DNA of 64,000 nt from Leeuwenhoekiella aestuarii (GCF_004104055.1 NZ_QOVJ01000001.1:186001-250000); one strand, 5' to 3'; shown: positions 33,424 through 42,957, counted from the first letter of the stretch. The notes: a model not told the origin generated them from the sequence alone. Numbers and translations: made by a program.

Positions 33424-34695
33424 TTAGTCTTCTTCTGAAGCCCCAAATTTAGCATCTTTTTTAACCTCTACCAGATCTCCTTCCTTAAGTAATTTTGTTA
33501 CGGTATTGTACGGCCCAGTAATTACCTCATCTCCGGTTTCTAAACCTTCAGTAATCACAATATTAGCGTCATCTTGTATACCGGTTTTAATTCTGCGTAA
33601 AACAGCTTTATCACCATCTTTTACAAACACCGCTTCATATTGATTATTCTCAAAGGCAGAGTTACCGGAAATCGTGTCATTTTTGATCACAATAGCACTA
33701 ATAGGCACAGCAATAGCATCTTTTACACTATTTGTAATGATATCTACAGTTGCCGTCATTCCAGGTCTAAAAGGTGAATACGCTTCAGACTTACCTTCTA
33801 TTAAATCCCGATAAGACTCTTCAAGAATACGCACTTTCACTTTAAAGTTAGTAACCTGATCTGCAGTCAGGTTGCTTTCTGCTGAATTTGCGATTTCAGT
33901 AACCTGACCTCTAAAAGGCTTTTTAAGATAAGCATCAACTTCAACTCGGGTTGAATCTCCGATATTGATTTTCACAATATCATTTTCATTAACATCAACC
34001 TCAACTTCCATATTACCCAAGTCTGCAACTCGCATCATTTCGGTCCCTGCCATTTGCTGTGTTCCTACCACACGCTCTCCTAACTCCACATCGAGACTTG
34101 ATATTGTTCCGCTAAGCGGCGCATAAATAGTTGTACGAGATAAGTTATCCCGAGATTGATTTACGTTAGCTGCAGAGCTCTGAACGCTATAATAAGCAGA
34201 TTTCACAGTGGCCTGAGCTACCTCATAATCTGATACAGACTGATCCCAAGCTGATTTAGAAATAACACCTTTATCAAACAAGGCTTTGTTACGCTCGTAA
34301 TTTGCTTTTGCATTTTTTAATGTAGCTTCTGCCTGTGCAAGGTTTGCTTGTACATTTTGTAAAGACGCTTGCGCTTGTGTTAATGCAGACTGAATTAAAT
34401 CTGGATTGATACGTGCTAAAAGATCACCTTTTTCTACCTGCTGACCTTCAACCACAGGAAGCTCTATGATTTCCCCTGAAACTTCTGATGAAATTTTAAC
34501 CTCAGTTTCCGGCTGAATCTTTCCGGTTGCAGCAACGGTCTCAATAACCGTAGAACGTTCTGCAATCTTTGTCTCGACAGGCTTAAACTCTCCGGTTTTA
34601 CCAAACCAGCCGGCCTTCTTACCACCTATCAATAATAGAATGAGTACTACAGCAACACTAAGAATGATTATTAAGGTCTTTTTTTTCATCATCAA
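33424..34695 (-). CDS. HlyD/MacA-type periplasmic adaptor subunit
   Basis: 423 residues: one N-terminal anchor (KKKTLIIILSVAVVLILLLIGG), a barrel-sandwich domain (VKISSEVSGEIIELPVVEGQQ and YAPLSGTISSLDVELGERV, lipoyl-like halves), a helical hairpin of heptads (ASLQNVQANLAQAEATLKNA) and a C-terminal beta domain. It bridges the inner-membrane ABC transporter and the TolC channel. It is the last structural gene of the efflux operon, 38 bases after the TolC gene, with tsaB 3 bases downstream. The second adaptor of the operon is encoded upstream. Three consecutive Met leave the exact start open by two codons. Confidence 0.92.
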   Translation of the reverse strand: MMMKKKTLIIILSVAVVLILLLIGGKKAGWFGKTGEFKPVETKIAERSTVIETVAATGKIQPETEVKISSEVSGEIIELPVVEGQQVEKGDLLARINPDLIQSALTQAQASLQNVQANLAQAEATLKNAKANYERNKALFDKGVISKSAWDQSVSDYEVAQATVKSAYYSVQSSAANVNQSRDNLSRTTIYAPLSGTISSLDVELGERVVGTQQMAGTEMMRVADLGNMEVEVDVNENDIVKINIGDSTRVEVDAYLKKPFRGQVTEIANSAESNLTADQVTNFKVKVRILEESYRDLIEGKSEAYSPFRPGMTATVDIITNSVKDAIAVPISAIVIKNDTISGNSAFENNQYEAVFVKDGDKAVLRRIKTGIQDDANIVITEGLETGDEVITGPYNTVTKLLKEGDLVEVKKDAKFGASEED

Positions 34696-34733
34696 AAAAA
34701 TTACAGCTACACGAATAGAGATCGGTATATTCC

Positions 34734-36059
34734 CTAGAATTTAAGCTCGCTTACGGGAACACCAAAATACAACTCGAGTACTTTAAGTTTAAATATATAA
34801 TCGTATTTCGCGCGATTCAAATCGATCATTGCATTATCATAACGTTGCTTAGATTGACTAAAATCAAAAGCGTTGATTAAGCCTACCTCGTAACGATCTT
34901 GAGAATAAGAGTATGCCAACTCCTGAGATTCTACAGCAGTTTCTGCAGCTTCATAAGCTTTAAGCGCACCCTGAGCATCTAAATATGCTTGATACACATT
35001 AGACTCTAAATCTAATTGTGCTTGCTCCAGGTTAATTGCAGCACGGTCTGCAGCAATTTTACTTCTTCGTACATTATTACGCGTCTGAAATCCATTCAAA
35101 ATAGGCACATTCAATCTCAAACCATAAGAAATACCATCATTTAGATACAATTGCTCTTGAAAACTGTTAACCAGATCTTGCTCAGAATAGCGGGTGCTGT
35201 ATCCAAAGAAAGCAGATATTGTAGGCCATCTAGCTCCTTTTGCAATCTCAACATCTTTTTCGGCTATATCCAAATTATTTTCGGCAATCCTAACCTCGTA
35301 TCGCTCTTCTTTGGCTGACTCTGTAATTTCTTGTGGCGTTTTTAGCAATACTTCTTCACCATATATCTGATAATCACCATCTGCGATATCAAAATTCTTA
35401 TAATCTCTGATCAATAAAGTTTGAGCCAGACTGATCAACGAAATCTGAACAGCATTTTCTGCTGCCACAATACTTTGAATTTCACTGGCATTTTGAGCTT
35501 GAACTTCGAGCAAATCTCCTCTTGGAGAAACACCACCATCTACAAGATCCTTTGTCTGCTGCAACTGTTGCTTGGTAACTTCGTTTTGAGATCTTAAAAC
35601 TTTTAAATTTTCTTTATTTAATATAACCTGCAAATAGCCATTCGCTACAGTTAAAGCTATGTCGTCTTCCAGTTTTTCAAAACTATATTGAGCAGAAAGA
35701 GCAGTTAATTTTGCGCGCTGTACTTGTTTAAAATTACGTAGACCATCAAAGAGATTGTAGCTTGTATTAACACCTCCGCTGGCAGACAAGAACTGTGTTG
35801 TAGTTGCTAAGTTACTTGTTGGGTCAAAGTTTAGACCTGTGTTTTTAGAAACACTCGCATTTGCATTAAGCGTAGGTAAAAAATTACCATCAGCATCAGA
35901 TTTATCAAGCTCAGCAACATCAATATCTAATTGTGCCTGACGTACCTGAATGTTCTCATCAAGAGCCCGCTGAATACATTCCTGCAGTGTCCATTTTTGC
36001 TGAGCAAAGCCAGAAGCCACGGAGAAAACCAAAATAAAAAAGAGTATTGAATTCTTCAT
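34734..36059 (-). CDS. TolC-family outer-membrane efflux protein
   Basis: With the ATG at 36059 the protein has 441 residues and begins with a signal peptide (MKNSILFFILVFSVASGFAQ); the ATG at 36092 would put 11 extra residues before it. Two internally similar halves have the long helices of TolC (WTLQECIQRALDENIQVRQA; ERYEVRIAENNLDIAEKDVE). It forms the outer-membrane duct for the ABC export complex. It is encoded between the two adaptors, 66 bases after the upstream one. Export substrate unknown. Confidence 0.93.
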   Translation of the reverse strand: MKNSILFFILVFSVASGFAQQKWTLQECIQRALDENIQVRQAQLDIDVAELDKSDADGNFLPTLNANASVSKNTGLNFDPTSNLATTTQFLSASGGVNTSYNLFDGLRNFKQVQRAKLTALSAQYSFEKLEDDIALTVANGYLQVILNKENLKVLRSQNEVTKQQLQQTKDLVDGGVSPRGDLLEVQAQNASEIQSIVAAENAVQISLISLAQTLLIRDYKNFDIADGDYQIYGEEVLLKTPQEITESAKEERYEVRIAENNLDIAEKDVEIAKGARWPTISAFFGYSTRYSEQDLVNSFQEQLYLNDGISYGLRLNVPILNGFQTRNNVRRSKIAADRAAINLEQAQLDLESNVYQAYLDAQGALKAYEAAETAVESQELAYSYSQDRYEVGLINAFDFSQSKQRYDNAMIDLNRAKYDYIFKLKVLELYFGVPVSELKF

Positions 36060-36125
36060 AATTAAAATTCTGTATAATAAGTAGTACTTCAATGTAAAGT
36101 GTTACACCAAAGGTTTTATATTTCT

Positions 36126-37277
36126 TTAAAAACTTTGCGCAGGCTTAATAGCATTCCACACTTTGATCTTAGAATCTTCAGTAATTCCATCTAAAATTTC
36201 AACATAAATACCATCGCTAACACCGAGCTTTACATCACGACGTTCAAAATTTTGTTCACTGGTTTCAACCTCTACAAATGGATCTTGTGTTTTAGGATCA
36301 TATTGCACCAAAGCTTCTTTTATAGCCAACACATCATCTGCTCGTTCTAAGATAATTGAAGCATTTGCACTCAATCCCGCCCTAATGAATGTGGAATCTT
36401 TTTTTGCTAATGTTCCTTTTATCTCAAACTGAATCGCTCCGTTTTCAGCAACTCCTTTAGGAGCAATATAATCTAGCGTAGCGTCAAACTTCTTATTTTC
36501 AATGGCACCTACTGTAATCTCAAGTGGAAGATCTTCGGTAATTTTACCCACTTCGCTTTCATCTACTTTTCCTTCAAAAATCATATCATTAACATTAGCC
36601 AGCGAAGCGATAGTTGTACCATCATTAAAGTTATTAGACTCTATAACCTGATTACCTTCTTTAACAGGAACTTCTAAAACCATCCCCGTTATTGTTGCGC
36701 GTACAGATGTAGTTGCATTACTGCCTAAACCGGTTGTAGTTCCCGTTCTTACAATGTCATAATTCTGTTGAGAACTTGACAAACTCACCTGTTGCTGCTT
36801 GTAATTCTGAACCGCCTGGTTGTATTCTCTTTGACTGTTATCAAAATCATTAGCACTAACAACACCCTTTTCAAACAAGGCCTTTTGTCTCTCATAAATA
36901 CTTTCTTGATTTTCTAAAGTAAGTTTTGCCGTCTCCAGATTAGTTCGTGCACTTTGTATGTTATTACGAGCACTTACTAGAGAAGAGGCGTTAGGCACCA
37001 CTTCTATCTGCGCCAATAATTGACCAGCCTCTACAAACTCACCGGCTTCAACTAATATCTCTTTTATAATACCCGATATGTTAGGTTTTATAAGGACCTC
37101 TTCGCGCGGAACAATACTTCCTGTAGCTACCGTTTTTTTAACAATAGTTTGTTTTGACGGAGTTTCAGTCGTATAAACAACAGGATCTTCAAGGTTTTTT
37201 TGATACAAATAATAGAGTGATCCTATAAATATAACTGCGATCACAGCAAGGATTACAATGGTAACTGATTTTTTCAT
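36126..37277 (-). CDS. HlyD/MacA-type periplasmic adaptor subunit
   Basis: 383 residues: an N-terminal membrane anchor (KKSVTIVILAVIAVIFIGSLYYLY), barrel-sandwich halves (VLIKPNISGIIKEILVEAGE and ATITGMVLEVPVKEGNQVI) around a Gln-rich helical hairpin, then the membrane-proximal beta domain. It is only distantly similar to the second adaptor of the same operon, so this is an old duplication or a second function. It follows the permease genes by 32 bases and precedes TolC. Probably assembles with the MacB-like permeases and TolC. Confidence 0.92.
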   Translation of the reverse strand: MKKSVTIVILAVIAVIFIGSLYYLYQKNLEDPVVYTTETPSKQTIVKKTVATGSIVPREEVLIKPNISGIIKEILVEAGEFVEAGQLLAQIEVVPNASSLVSARNNIQSARTNLETAKLTLENQESIYERQKALFEKGVVSANDFDNSQREYNQAVQNYKQQQVSLSSSQQNYDIVRTGTTTGLGSNATTSVRATITGMVLEVPVKEGNQVIESNNFNDGTTIASLANVNDMIFEGKVDESEVGKITEDLPLEITVGAIENKKFDATLDYIAPKGVAENGAIQFEIKGTLAKKDSTFIRAGLSANASIILERADDVLAIKEALVQYDPKTQDPFVEVETSEQNFERRDVKLGVSDGIYVEILDGITEDSKIKVWNAIKPAQSF

Positions 37278-37309
37278 ATGATTGATATTCGTTTTTTTTA
37301 GATGAAGTT

Positions 37310-38569
37310 TTATTCGTTGCGCAAGGCGTCTATTGGTTTTACTTTAATTGCATTTTGAGCCGGAATAAAACCAGCTAATAACCCTGAAAAGATCAAGATA
37401 AAAAGTGCCGTAATCACAGTACCTAAATCTACACTCGGATTAGCAAACATTTCTACAGGGCCGTTTGCATCTAGAATTTTGTTTAAGATATAGATAAGCG
37501 CAGCTCCCAATGAAATGCCCATCATCCCTGAAATGATAGTAAGAAATACAGATTCCATTAAAATCTGACCTCGAATTGACCAAGGGCTCGCACCTAAAGC
37601 ACGACGGATTCCTATTTCCTTTGTTCGCTCTTTTACGACAATCAGCATAATATTACTGATACCTATGATACCAGAAAGCAATACTAGAATGCCCACAAAA
37701 TAGGCAACAATCTTAAGCGCTATAAACAGACCATCTACCTTTTGAAACTCTTCGTAGAGGTCAAAATTACCTATTGCACGATCATCTTCCGGATGTATAG
37801 AATGCCTGTTTTTTACAATATCAAAAACTTCAGATTTAAGCTGAGTTATAGAATAACCATCTTTTGCGGTTACCGCCATCCATCCTACCCGATTACCCAT
37901 ATTAAAGGCCTGAGAAAAAGCCGTGAAGGGAACGTAAATCTGTTTCTCATCTTCTTCTGCATTACCATTACTCGATACCATTGAATAAGTACCTACCACC
38001 ATAAAATTAACCCCGTTTATTTTAACGTACGTACCTATATGCTCTTCACCATTATCGTATAACGCTTTGCGAACACCTTCACCTATTACAGCTATTTTAC
38101 GTTTACCTTCAATATCCCCGTAATTGATAAAACGTCCCGAAGTAATATTCATAGGTTGCTGTTCAATATACTCAGGGTAATCTCCATAAACATTAAAAGC
38201 TCCGGAATTCAAACCACGCACTACATTATTTGCACCTCCAAAACCTCCTAATTGGTTCCTTGGAGAAACAAAGCGTAACTGCGGCATATTTTCTTTAATT
38301 GCCGCAACATCATCCAGATCATAATTGAATCTTCTTCCTTTAGGCAAACCTTTATAGGATTTAGAGACAGTTTGCGTCCACATAAACATACTGTTGGTTG
38401 CTATCCCTCCAAAACCTTTTTTTACACCATTTTCAAGCCCTTTACCTGCAGCAAGCAAAACAACCAAAATAAATATTCCCCAAAGCACACCAAAGGCTGT
38501 AAGCGCCGTTCTAAACCAGTTTCGGCTTAGCGCTTCTATAATTTCATCCCAACGATCTCTATTAAACAT
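37310..38569 (-). CDS. ABC transporter permease, MacB/FtsX type
   Basis: 419 residues. The N-terminal helix (about 19-41), a periplasmic MacB-PCD domain (about 45-275) and three C-terminal helices with KERTKEIGIRRALGASPW are the MacB/FtsX plan; the protein ends IPAQNAIKVKPIDALRNE. Such permeases drive extrusion by mechanotransmission rather than a classical transport path. It is paralogous to the upstream permease (9-base gap), so the complex may be a heterodimer. Confidence 0.93.
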   Translation of the reverse strand: MFNRDRWDEIIEALSRNWFRTALTAFGVLWGIFILVVLLAAGKGLENGVKKGFGGIATNSMFMWTQTVSKSYKGLPKGRRFNYDLDDVAAIKENMPQLRFVSPRNQLGGFGGANNVVRGLNSGAFNVYGDYPEYIEQQPMNITSGRFINYGDIEGKRKIAVIGEGVRKALYDNGEEHIGTYVKINGVNFMVVGTYSMVSSNGNAEEDEKQIYVPFTAFSQAFNMGNRVGWMAVTAKDGYSITQLKSEVFDIVKNRHSIHPEDDRAIGNFDLYEEFQKVDGLFIALKIVAYFVGILVLLSGIIGISNIMLIVVKERTKEIGIRRALGASPWSIRGQILMESVFLTIISGMMGISLGAALIYILNKILDANGPVEMFANPSVDLGTVITALFILIFSGLLAGFIPAQNAIKVKPIDALRNE

Positions 38570-38578
38570 TCCTTTGAT

Positions 38579-39823
38579 TTATTCTTCGCGTAAAGCGGTT
38601 ATAGGTTTAATTCGAGCAGCTCTCCATGCCGGCACAAAACCAGCCAAAGCTCCAGCAAGTATCAAGATAAAAACAGTTGTTATTGCTACTTTAAAATTCA
38701 CAGATGGATTTTTTATAAAGTCCATATCAAGATTAGGACCTACAACTTCTAACAAAGCCATACTCAATATAAGACCAGTAAACCCTGCTATTGCAGTCAC
38801 AAAAATAGACTCGTGCAAAATCATCGTAATTATAGAAAGTGGTTGCGCTCCCAAAGCTTTACGTATACCTATTTCTTTGGTTCGTTCTTTTACGATGATC
38901 AGCATTATATTGCTCACACCTACTACTCCGGCGATAATAGTACAAATACCTACTACCCAAAAAAACGTCTTTATCATCCCTATTAAATCATAAAAACGCT
39001 TTGTTCCTTCTAACGTATTATTAATACCTATCGCACTGGTATCATTTGGAGCTATTAGGTGACGCTCTTTTAAAAAGGATTCAATTTCTGAAGAAAATCG
39101 AACAGACTGCTCTAGTGTTTTTTGAAAAGTTTCTTTTGGCTTAAGTGTAAACCCTAAGTTACCTACTTTATCAGCTCCACCAAAAACGCGCTGTGATGTA
39201 GATAAAGGTACAAATACACGAGTTTCTTCACGCTCACCGCCGGGATCAGTATACACGCCCACAACCTTAAAATTGATCCCATTAATTTGAACCTGCTGCC
39301 CTATTGGATCTTGATTGTTAAATAAGTCTAGCTTTACTTTATTACCAATCACCAGGACCTTAGACTTCTTCTCCTGATCATCATAATTAATATAACGGCC
39401 AGCGACCATGTCCTCATTCTCCAAAAATTGATAGTCGGGATAAACACCTTCTACACGATAACTTCCAGACTCATTTCCAAAATTTAACGTACCACTCCAT
39501 ATTCTATAAACTGAAGATTTAAACTCAAGATCATCTTCATATTTTTTGATTAGATAGTTGTAATCTTCATTAGTCATCTCAATATACCTCCCCGGATTTA
39601 AACCTTTATAACCTTTAGAAGTAACCCCGGTATAAACCGAAATTCTACTTGAAGCATCACGTTGAAACTGAGCACTGATACCGTTTTGCATTCCCTGACC
39701 AAAACCCAAAAGAATCACTAGAATAAAAATTCCTGAAGCAACAGAAAGCCCCGTCAAAAAAGTACGTAGTTTGTTTTTTGAAATAGTCTCTAATATTTCT
39801 TGCCAGCGCTCGAGATCAAACAT
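38579..39823 (-). CDS. ABC transporter permease, MacB/FtsX type
   Basis: 414 residues with the same plan as its downstream paralogue: a first helix (about 19-41), a periplasmic domain (about 45-275), three C-terminal helices with VKERTKEIGIRKALGAQP and the end VPAWRAARIKPITALREE. Its start overlaps the ATPase gene by 8 bases, which indicates translational coupling. With the ATPase it forms the inner-membrane engine of the MacAB-TolC-like exporter. Substrate unknown: a toxin, antibiotic or lipoprotein-like cargo are all possible. Confidence 0.93.
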   Translation of the reverse strand: MFDLERWQEILETISKNKLRTFLTGLSVASGIFILVILLGFGQGMQNGISAQFQRDASSRISVYTGVTSKGYKGLNPGRYIEMTNEDYNYLIKKYEDDLEFKSSVYRIWSGTLNFGNESGSYRVEGVYPDYQFLENEDMVAGRYINYDDQEKKSKVLVIGNKVKLDLFNNQDPIGQQVQINGINFKVVGVYTDPGGEREETRVFVPLSTSQRVFGGADKVGNLGFTLKPKETFQKTLEQSVRFSSEIESFLKERHLIAPNDTSAIGINNTLEGTKRFYDLIGMIKTFFWVVGICTIIAGVVGVSNIMLIIVKERTKEIGIRKALGAQPLSIITMILHESIFVTAIAGFTGLILSMALLEVVGPNLDMDFIKNPSVNFKVAITTVFILILAGALAGFVPAWRAARIKPITALREE

Positions 39824-40517
39824 GGCTTAAGGCTCTTACTTGATCAACTGCTGTATCATCTATAATTAAACCATCTTTAAGATTAACAATACGCTTAGTC
39901 ATATGAGCGATATCATCTTCGTGTGTAACAATCAAAATAGTTTTCCCTTCATCATTAATTCCCTGAATGAGATCCATAACCTCATAACTAGTTTTAGTAT
40001 CCAATGCACCAGTTGGTTCATCTGCAAGAAGGACTTTAGGATCACTAGCCAATGCTCGTGCTATAGCAACACGCTGCTTTTGCCCTCCTGAAAGTTCGTT
40101 AGGCATATGATGCGCCCAGTTTGCCAGACCCACCTTCTCGAGATAAGCCATCGCTTTTTCGGTGCGTTCTTTACGCTTCATACCCTGATAATATAAAGGC
40201 ATACCCACGTTATCAAGCGCACTTTTATAATTAATAAGATTAAAAGACTGAAAAATAAATCCTAAAAACTTATTACGATATTGAGCTGCAATTTTTTCGT
40301 TTAGATTTTTGATAGGGACACCATCTAATGTATAAGAACCTTCATCAGCCTCATCAAGCATCCCTAAAATATTAAGCAATGTTGACTTTCCGGATCCTGA
40401 AGAACCCATTATAGAGACGAGTTCACCTTCCTGAACAGAAAAATTTATACCCTTGAGAACATGAAGTGAGTTTGTTCCCATGGTATAAGATTTATGCAAA
40501 TCTTTGATGGTAATCAT
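39816..40517 (-). CDS. ABC transporter ATP-binding protein, MacB/LolD type
   Basis: 233 residues. Walker [10 protein letters not shown] (38-46), the signature LSGGQ (142-146), Walker B LLADE (163-167) and the switch His in VTHEDDIA are all present. The FQSFNLI Q-loop context is typical of the MacB/LolD subgroup. It powers the two FtsX-like permeases that follow. It is the first gene of a seven-gene run that includes two adaptors, a TolC protein and tsaB. Confidence 0.95.
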   Translation of the reverse strand: MITIKDLHKSYTMGTNSLHVLKGINFSVQEGELVSIMGSSGSGKSTLLNILGMLDEADEGSYTLDGVPIKNLNEKIAAQYRNKFLGFIFQSFNLINYKSALDNVGMPLYYQGMKRKERTEKAMAYLEKVGLANWAHHMPNELSGGQKQRVAIARALASDPKVLLADEPTGALDTKTSYEVMDLIQGINDEGKTILIVTHEDDIAHMTKRIVNLKDGLIIDDTAVDQVRALSHV

Positions 40518-40541
40518 AAACAGAGATGGTTTTGTGTCTAG

Positions 40542-40562
40542 AAAAAAGTTAATTTTTTAACT
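40542..40562 (-). terminator. Weak terminator after the 73-residue membrane protein gene
   Basis: Stem AGTTAA / TTAACT with a 4-base loop, followed by a T-run on the minus strand (complement of AAAAA at 40542-40546). It lies about 75 bases past the stop at 40637. Confidence 0.4.
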
Positions 40563-40636
40563 CTCTTCTGTTTAATAGACCCAAAAACGTCAAAGTTGTT
40601 ACAAGATTAAGCTAATAAATTTATAGAAAAAGAATT

Positions 40637-40858
40637 CTAAGATTCCTCTCTGGCTTTTTTTCGGCTTCTGTAAATAAACCAAATTACGCCTCCCATCAAG
40701 ATATAAGGTATCGCTGCGAGATAGACAATACCATTATTCACTCCTTCTGCCATGCTATTATCAGTTTCACTTTCTAACACAGCGCGACACATTGCACATT
40801 GAGACTGACTCGCAAAAGTGATGAAAAATAAAAGCAGAAAAGAGATAAAACGCTTCAT
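40637..40858 (-). CDS. Small CxxC membrane protein of the cytochrome oxidase region
   Basis: 73 residues: a signal peptide or first helix (MKRFISFLLLFFITFASQSQ), then CAMCRAVLES with a CxxC motif facing the periplasm, and a second helix (GIVYLAAIPYILMGGVIWFIY) ending in a basic RSRKKAREES tail. I do not recognise a named family, though similar small proteins occur beside SCO and DUF420 genes in other flavobacteria. The CxxC could bind copper or act as a thiol relay for oxidase assembly; this is inference. It starts 8 bases after DUF420 and is the last gene of the accessory run. Confidence 0.75.
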   Translation of the reverse strand: MKRFISFLLLFFITFASQSQCAMCRAVLESETDNSMAEGVNNGIVYLAAIPYILMGGVIWFIYRSRKKAREES

Positions 40859-40866
40859 AATATTTT

Positions 40867-41442
40867 TTAAGCTGGATAATATGGGAAAATCATAAAATAA
40901 ACCACCACACCAGTTACAGCCACATACAGCCAGATAGGAAATGTAATTCTGGCGATTTTTCTGTGTAGTGGAAACTTACCTAGCATCGCTCGTACATAAG
41001 TAATCAATACGAAAGGAATAACACCAATTGAAAGCAGAATGTGTGTAATAAGAATAAAGTAATAAATATACTTAAACACTCCTACAGCAGCATTTTCAGC
41101 ATCAGAAACTACTCCATCCAGATTGGCATCGCCAAATTTTGTAGAGTCTGAAGTTGCGTGATAAACGACATACAATACTAAAAATATCAAAGAAAGTCCA
41201 ATACAAACTTTCATCAGTTTTTCATGAAGATCCCGATTACCTTTTTTAATCTGAATTACAGCAGTAAAAAGCAATACAGCTGTTAAAGCATTAATAGTAG
41301 CATAAATAGGTGGCAAAAAACCTAAACGCTCAACACCGGGAATACGAATCGTAAATAAAACCGCTACCGCTACCGGTATCGCAATAGACAAAGCTACAAT
41401 CCACCTGTTGTATAGTTTCTCTTTTTGTGCAATATTTTCCAT
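40867..41442 (-). CDS. DUF420 membrane protein
   Basis: 191 residues with about five helices (16-35, 42-60, 75-95, 122-145 and 165-187) and His residues at helix ends (VYHATSDS, ILITHILLS, PLHRKIARITFPIW) as in the DUF420/YozB family. The family is linked genomically to haem-copper oxidases and SCO, as here: 7 bases after the SCO gene and 8 before the small CxxC protein. It is an inner-membrane protein with a probable role in oxidase cofactor insertion or electron transfer; biochemistry is not settled. Confidence 0.88.
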   Translation of the reverse strand: MENIAQKEKLYNRWIVALSIAIPVAVAVLFTIRIPGVERLGFLPPIYATINALTAVLLFTAVIQIKKGNRDLHEKLMKVCIGLSLIFLVLYVVYHATSDSTKFGDANLDGVVSDAENAAVGVFKYIYYFILITHILLSIGVIPFVLITYVRAMLGKFPLHRKIARITFPIWLYVAVTGVVVYFMIFPYYPA

Positions 41443-41449
41443 TTACTAG

Positions 41450-42199
41450 TTAGTTATTCTTATTAAGCAATTTGTTGATGTCTTCAATCAAAATATCTAT
41501 TTGAGAAGTCTCTTCTCCTTCAACTTCTGGTGCACCTTGCGGAATAAAACCCCGATAATAAATCAACGGATTACCAAACTCGTCTTTTCTAGATCTGATA
41601 AAACCATTTTGGTCAACTAAGGCAAATAGTCCTGAATGCTGAAAGTTGCCTTCAATATTAGGATTCTCCTGAGCTAAAAGATTAAAACCTACGTTAGCTA
41701 ACTCATAAATCTTTTCGCGGTCACCAGTCATTAAATTCCAATCTGGATCTGTGATGCCATAGCTTTCTGTATATTCTTTTAAAACTTTAGGAGTATCGTG
41801 CTCCGGATCTATACTAAAACTTGCAATGCCAAAATCTGGATTATCTTTAAACTTATTTTGAATAAGTACGAGATTTTTATTCATCGGGATGCAAATAGTA
41901 GGACATCTTGTAAAGAAAAATTCTACAAGAAACACCTTCCCTTTGTAAAAGTCTTCGGCAATGGTATCTCCATCTTGATTTACAAATTCAAAATGAGGTA
42001 CTTTTCGATCTTTACCGTTGATATTAATGTAAGAAAGCGCATCTTCATTTTCAACAGTATCTAAATTTGCAACATTGAGCCGGTCGTTCTTAACAACTTC
42101 ATCATTCATCAAGCGATCTATAATCTTAGGAATTACAATTACTCCAAAAATCAAAACAATTACTGCAATCCCTATATAAGTCTTCTTCTTATTCATCAC
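41450..42199 (-). CDS. SCO-family copper chaperone
   Basis: 249 residues: one N-terminal helix (about 8-26) anchors a periplasmic thioredoxin fold. The copper site is visible: CPTIC (Cys99 and Cys103) and the His of NFQHSGLFALVDQ (about 191). SCO proteins deliver or reduce the CuA centre of cytochrome c oxidase. It lies between the cysteine-free SCO-like gene and DUF420. Two consecutive Met codons make the start uncertain by one residue. Confidence 0.95.
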   Translation of the reverse strand: MMNKKKTYIGIAVIVLIFGVIVIPKIIDRLMNDEVVKNDRLNVANLDTVENEDALSYININGKDRKVPHFEFVNQDGDTIAEDFYKGKVFLVEFFFTRCPTICIPMNKNLVLIQNKFKDNPDFGIASFSIDPEHDTPKVLKEYTESYGITDPDWNLMTGDREKIYELANVGFNLLAQENPNIEGNFQHSGLFALVDQNGFIRSRKDEFGNPLIYYRGFIPQGAPEVEGEETSQIDILIEDINKLLNKNN

Positions 42200-42207
42200 T
42201 TTTATTT

Positions 42208-42834
42208 TTAACGATCTGCGTTATTCTTCTTAAGTGCCAGACGGTATTCTGCCAAAATGATTTTAACATCATCTTTCATCTTATTAGATAACTCAGCTAC
42301 ATCAGAACTGTCATAACCATACAAAACACCATAATCTTCATCATCGTCCCTCCCTCTAAGGTTTCTTTTTTTATCAATTATGAAAATATAAGGTGAACCA
42401 CCGTCTTCGGTTAGTTCATATGGAGTCTTTAAGCTTTTAAAAACAGTGTTTATATTCTCTTGAGATGTTAGCACAAAATGCCAGTTAGAAAGGTTGACCC
42501 CTAAGCTTAATTCGTGTTTTACACGATCCAATTCATCTAAATTAATATCCTTCGGAACAAGGTATAAAAACTGAAAGTCTTTAAATTCAGCAAATGATTT
42601 GAATATTTTTTGATTGAGATTAAAGAGGTCTCCTCCTTCTCGCTCTATATTAGTCCCCAAAAAACCAAGTACTGTTATTTTATCTTCAAGCTGAACATTT
42701 TCGGAAAGTTGAAGTTCTGGAATATCTTCTTCAAGAACAGGAAGTTTTGCAAAATTATGTATTCCGGAAGCAAAGAAAAGGTATGCAACAATGGGTAAAA
42801 TAAACAAAACACCTAAAACTAAAAACTTCTTCAT
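42208..42834 (-). CDS. Cysteine-free SCO-like membrane-anchored protein
   Basis: 208 residues: an N-terminal helix (about 3-22) and a periplasmic domain that follows the thioredoxin/SCO pattern (KITVLGFLGTNIE as strand 1; FQFLYLVPKDINLDELDRVK; GGSPYIFIIDKKRNLRGR, the cis-Pro strand region). The sequence has no cysteine at all, so the copper-binding CxxxC is lost. It is encoded 8 bases upstream of the canonical SCO gene. It may be a structural partner of SCO; this is inference from position and fold pattern. Family match is moderate. Confidence 0.65.
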   Translation of the reverse strand: MKKFLVLGVLFILPIVAYLFFASGIHNFAKLPVLEEDIPELQLSENVQLEDKITVLGFLGTNIEREGGDLFNLNQKIFKSFAEFKDFQFLYLVPKDINLDELDRVKHELSLGVNLSNWHFVLTSQENINTVFKSLKTPYELTEDGGSPYIFIIDKKRNLRGRDDDEDYGVLYGYDSSDVAELSNKMKDDVKIILAEYRLALKKNNADR

Positions 42835-42871
42835 AACCTAGCCTTGTTACGCTATTTTGTAATAGCGATTG

Positions 42872-42879
42872 CAAAGGTA
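42872..42879 (-). promoter_or_regulatory. -7 element for the SCO/DUF420 accessory run
   Basis: TACCTTTG on the minus strand matches TAnnTTTG, 38 bases before the ATG at 42834. The leader holds a hairpin, CGCTATT/AATAGCG (42850-42867). Confidence 0.45.
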
Positions 42880-42912
42880 AGCTACAGAAAGTTTTCAGTA
42901 AAAAAGAGGCAT

Positions 42913-42942
42913 AAAAAAAGACAGCAAATGCTGTCTTTTTTT
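42913..42942 (-). terminator. Terminator after the cytochrome oxidase subunit IV gene
   Basis: GACAGCA/TGCTGTC with a 2-base loop, flanked by seven A and seven T, so it can act in both directions. It separates the ctaB-subunit III-IV transcript from the SCO run. Confidence 0.85.
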
Positions 42943-42957
42943 ATTTTTTATCTGTGA

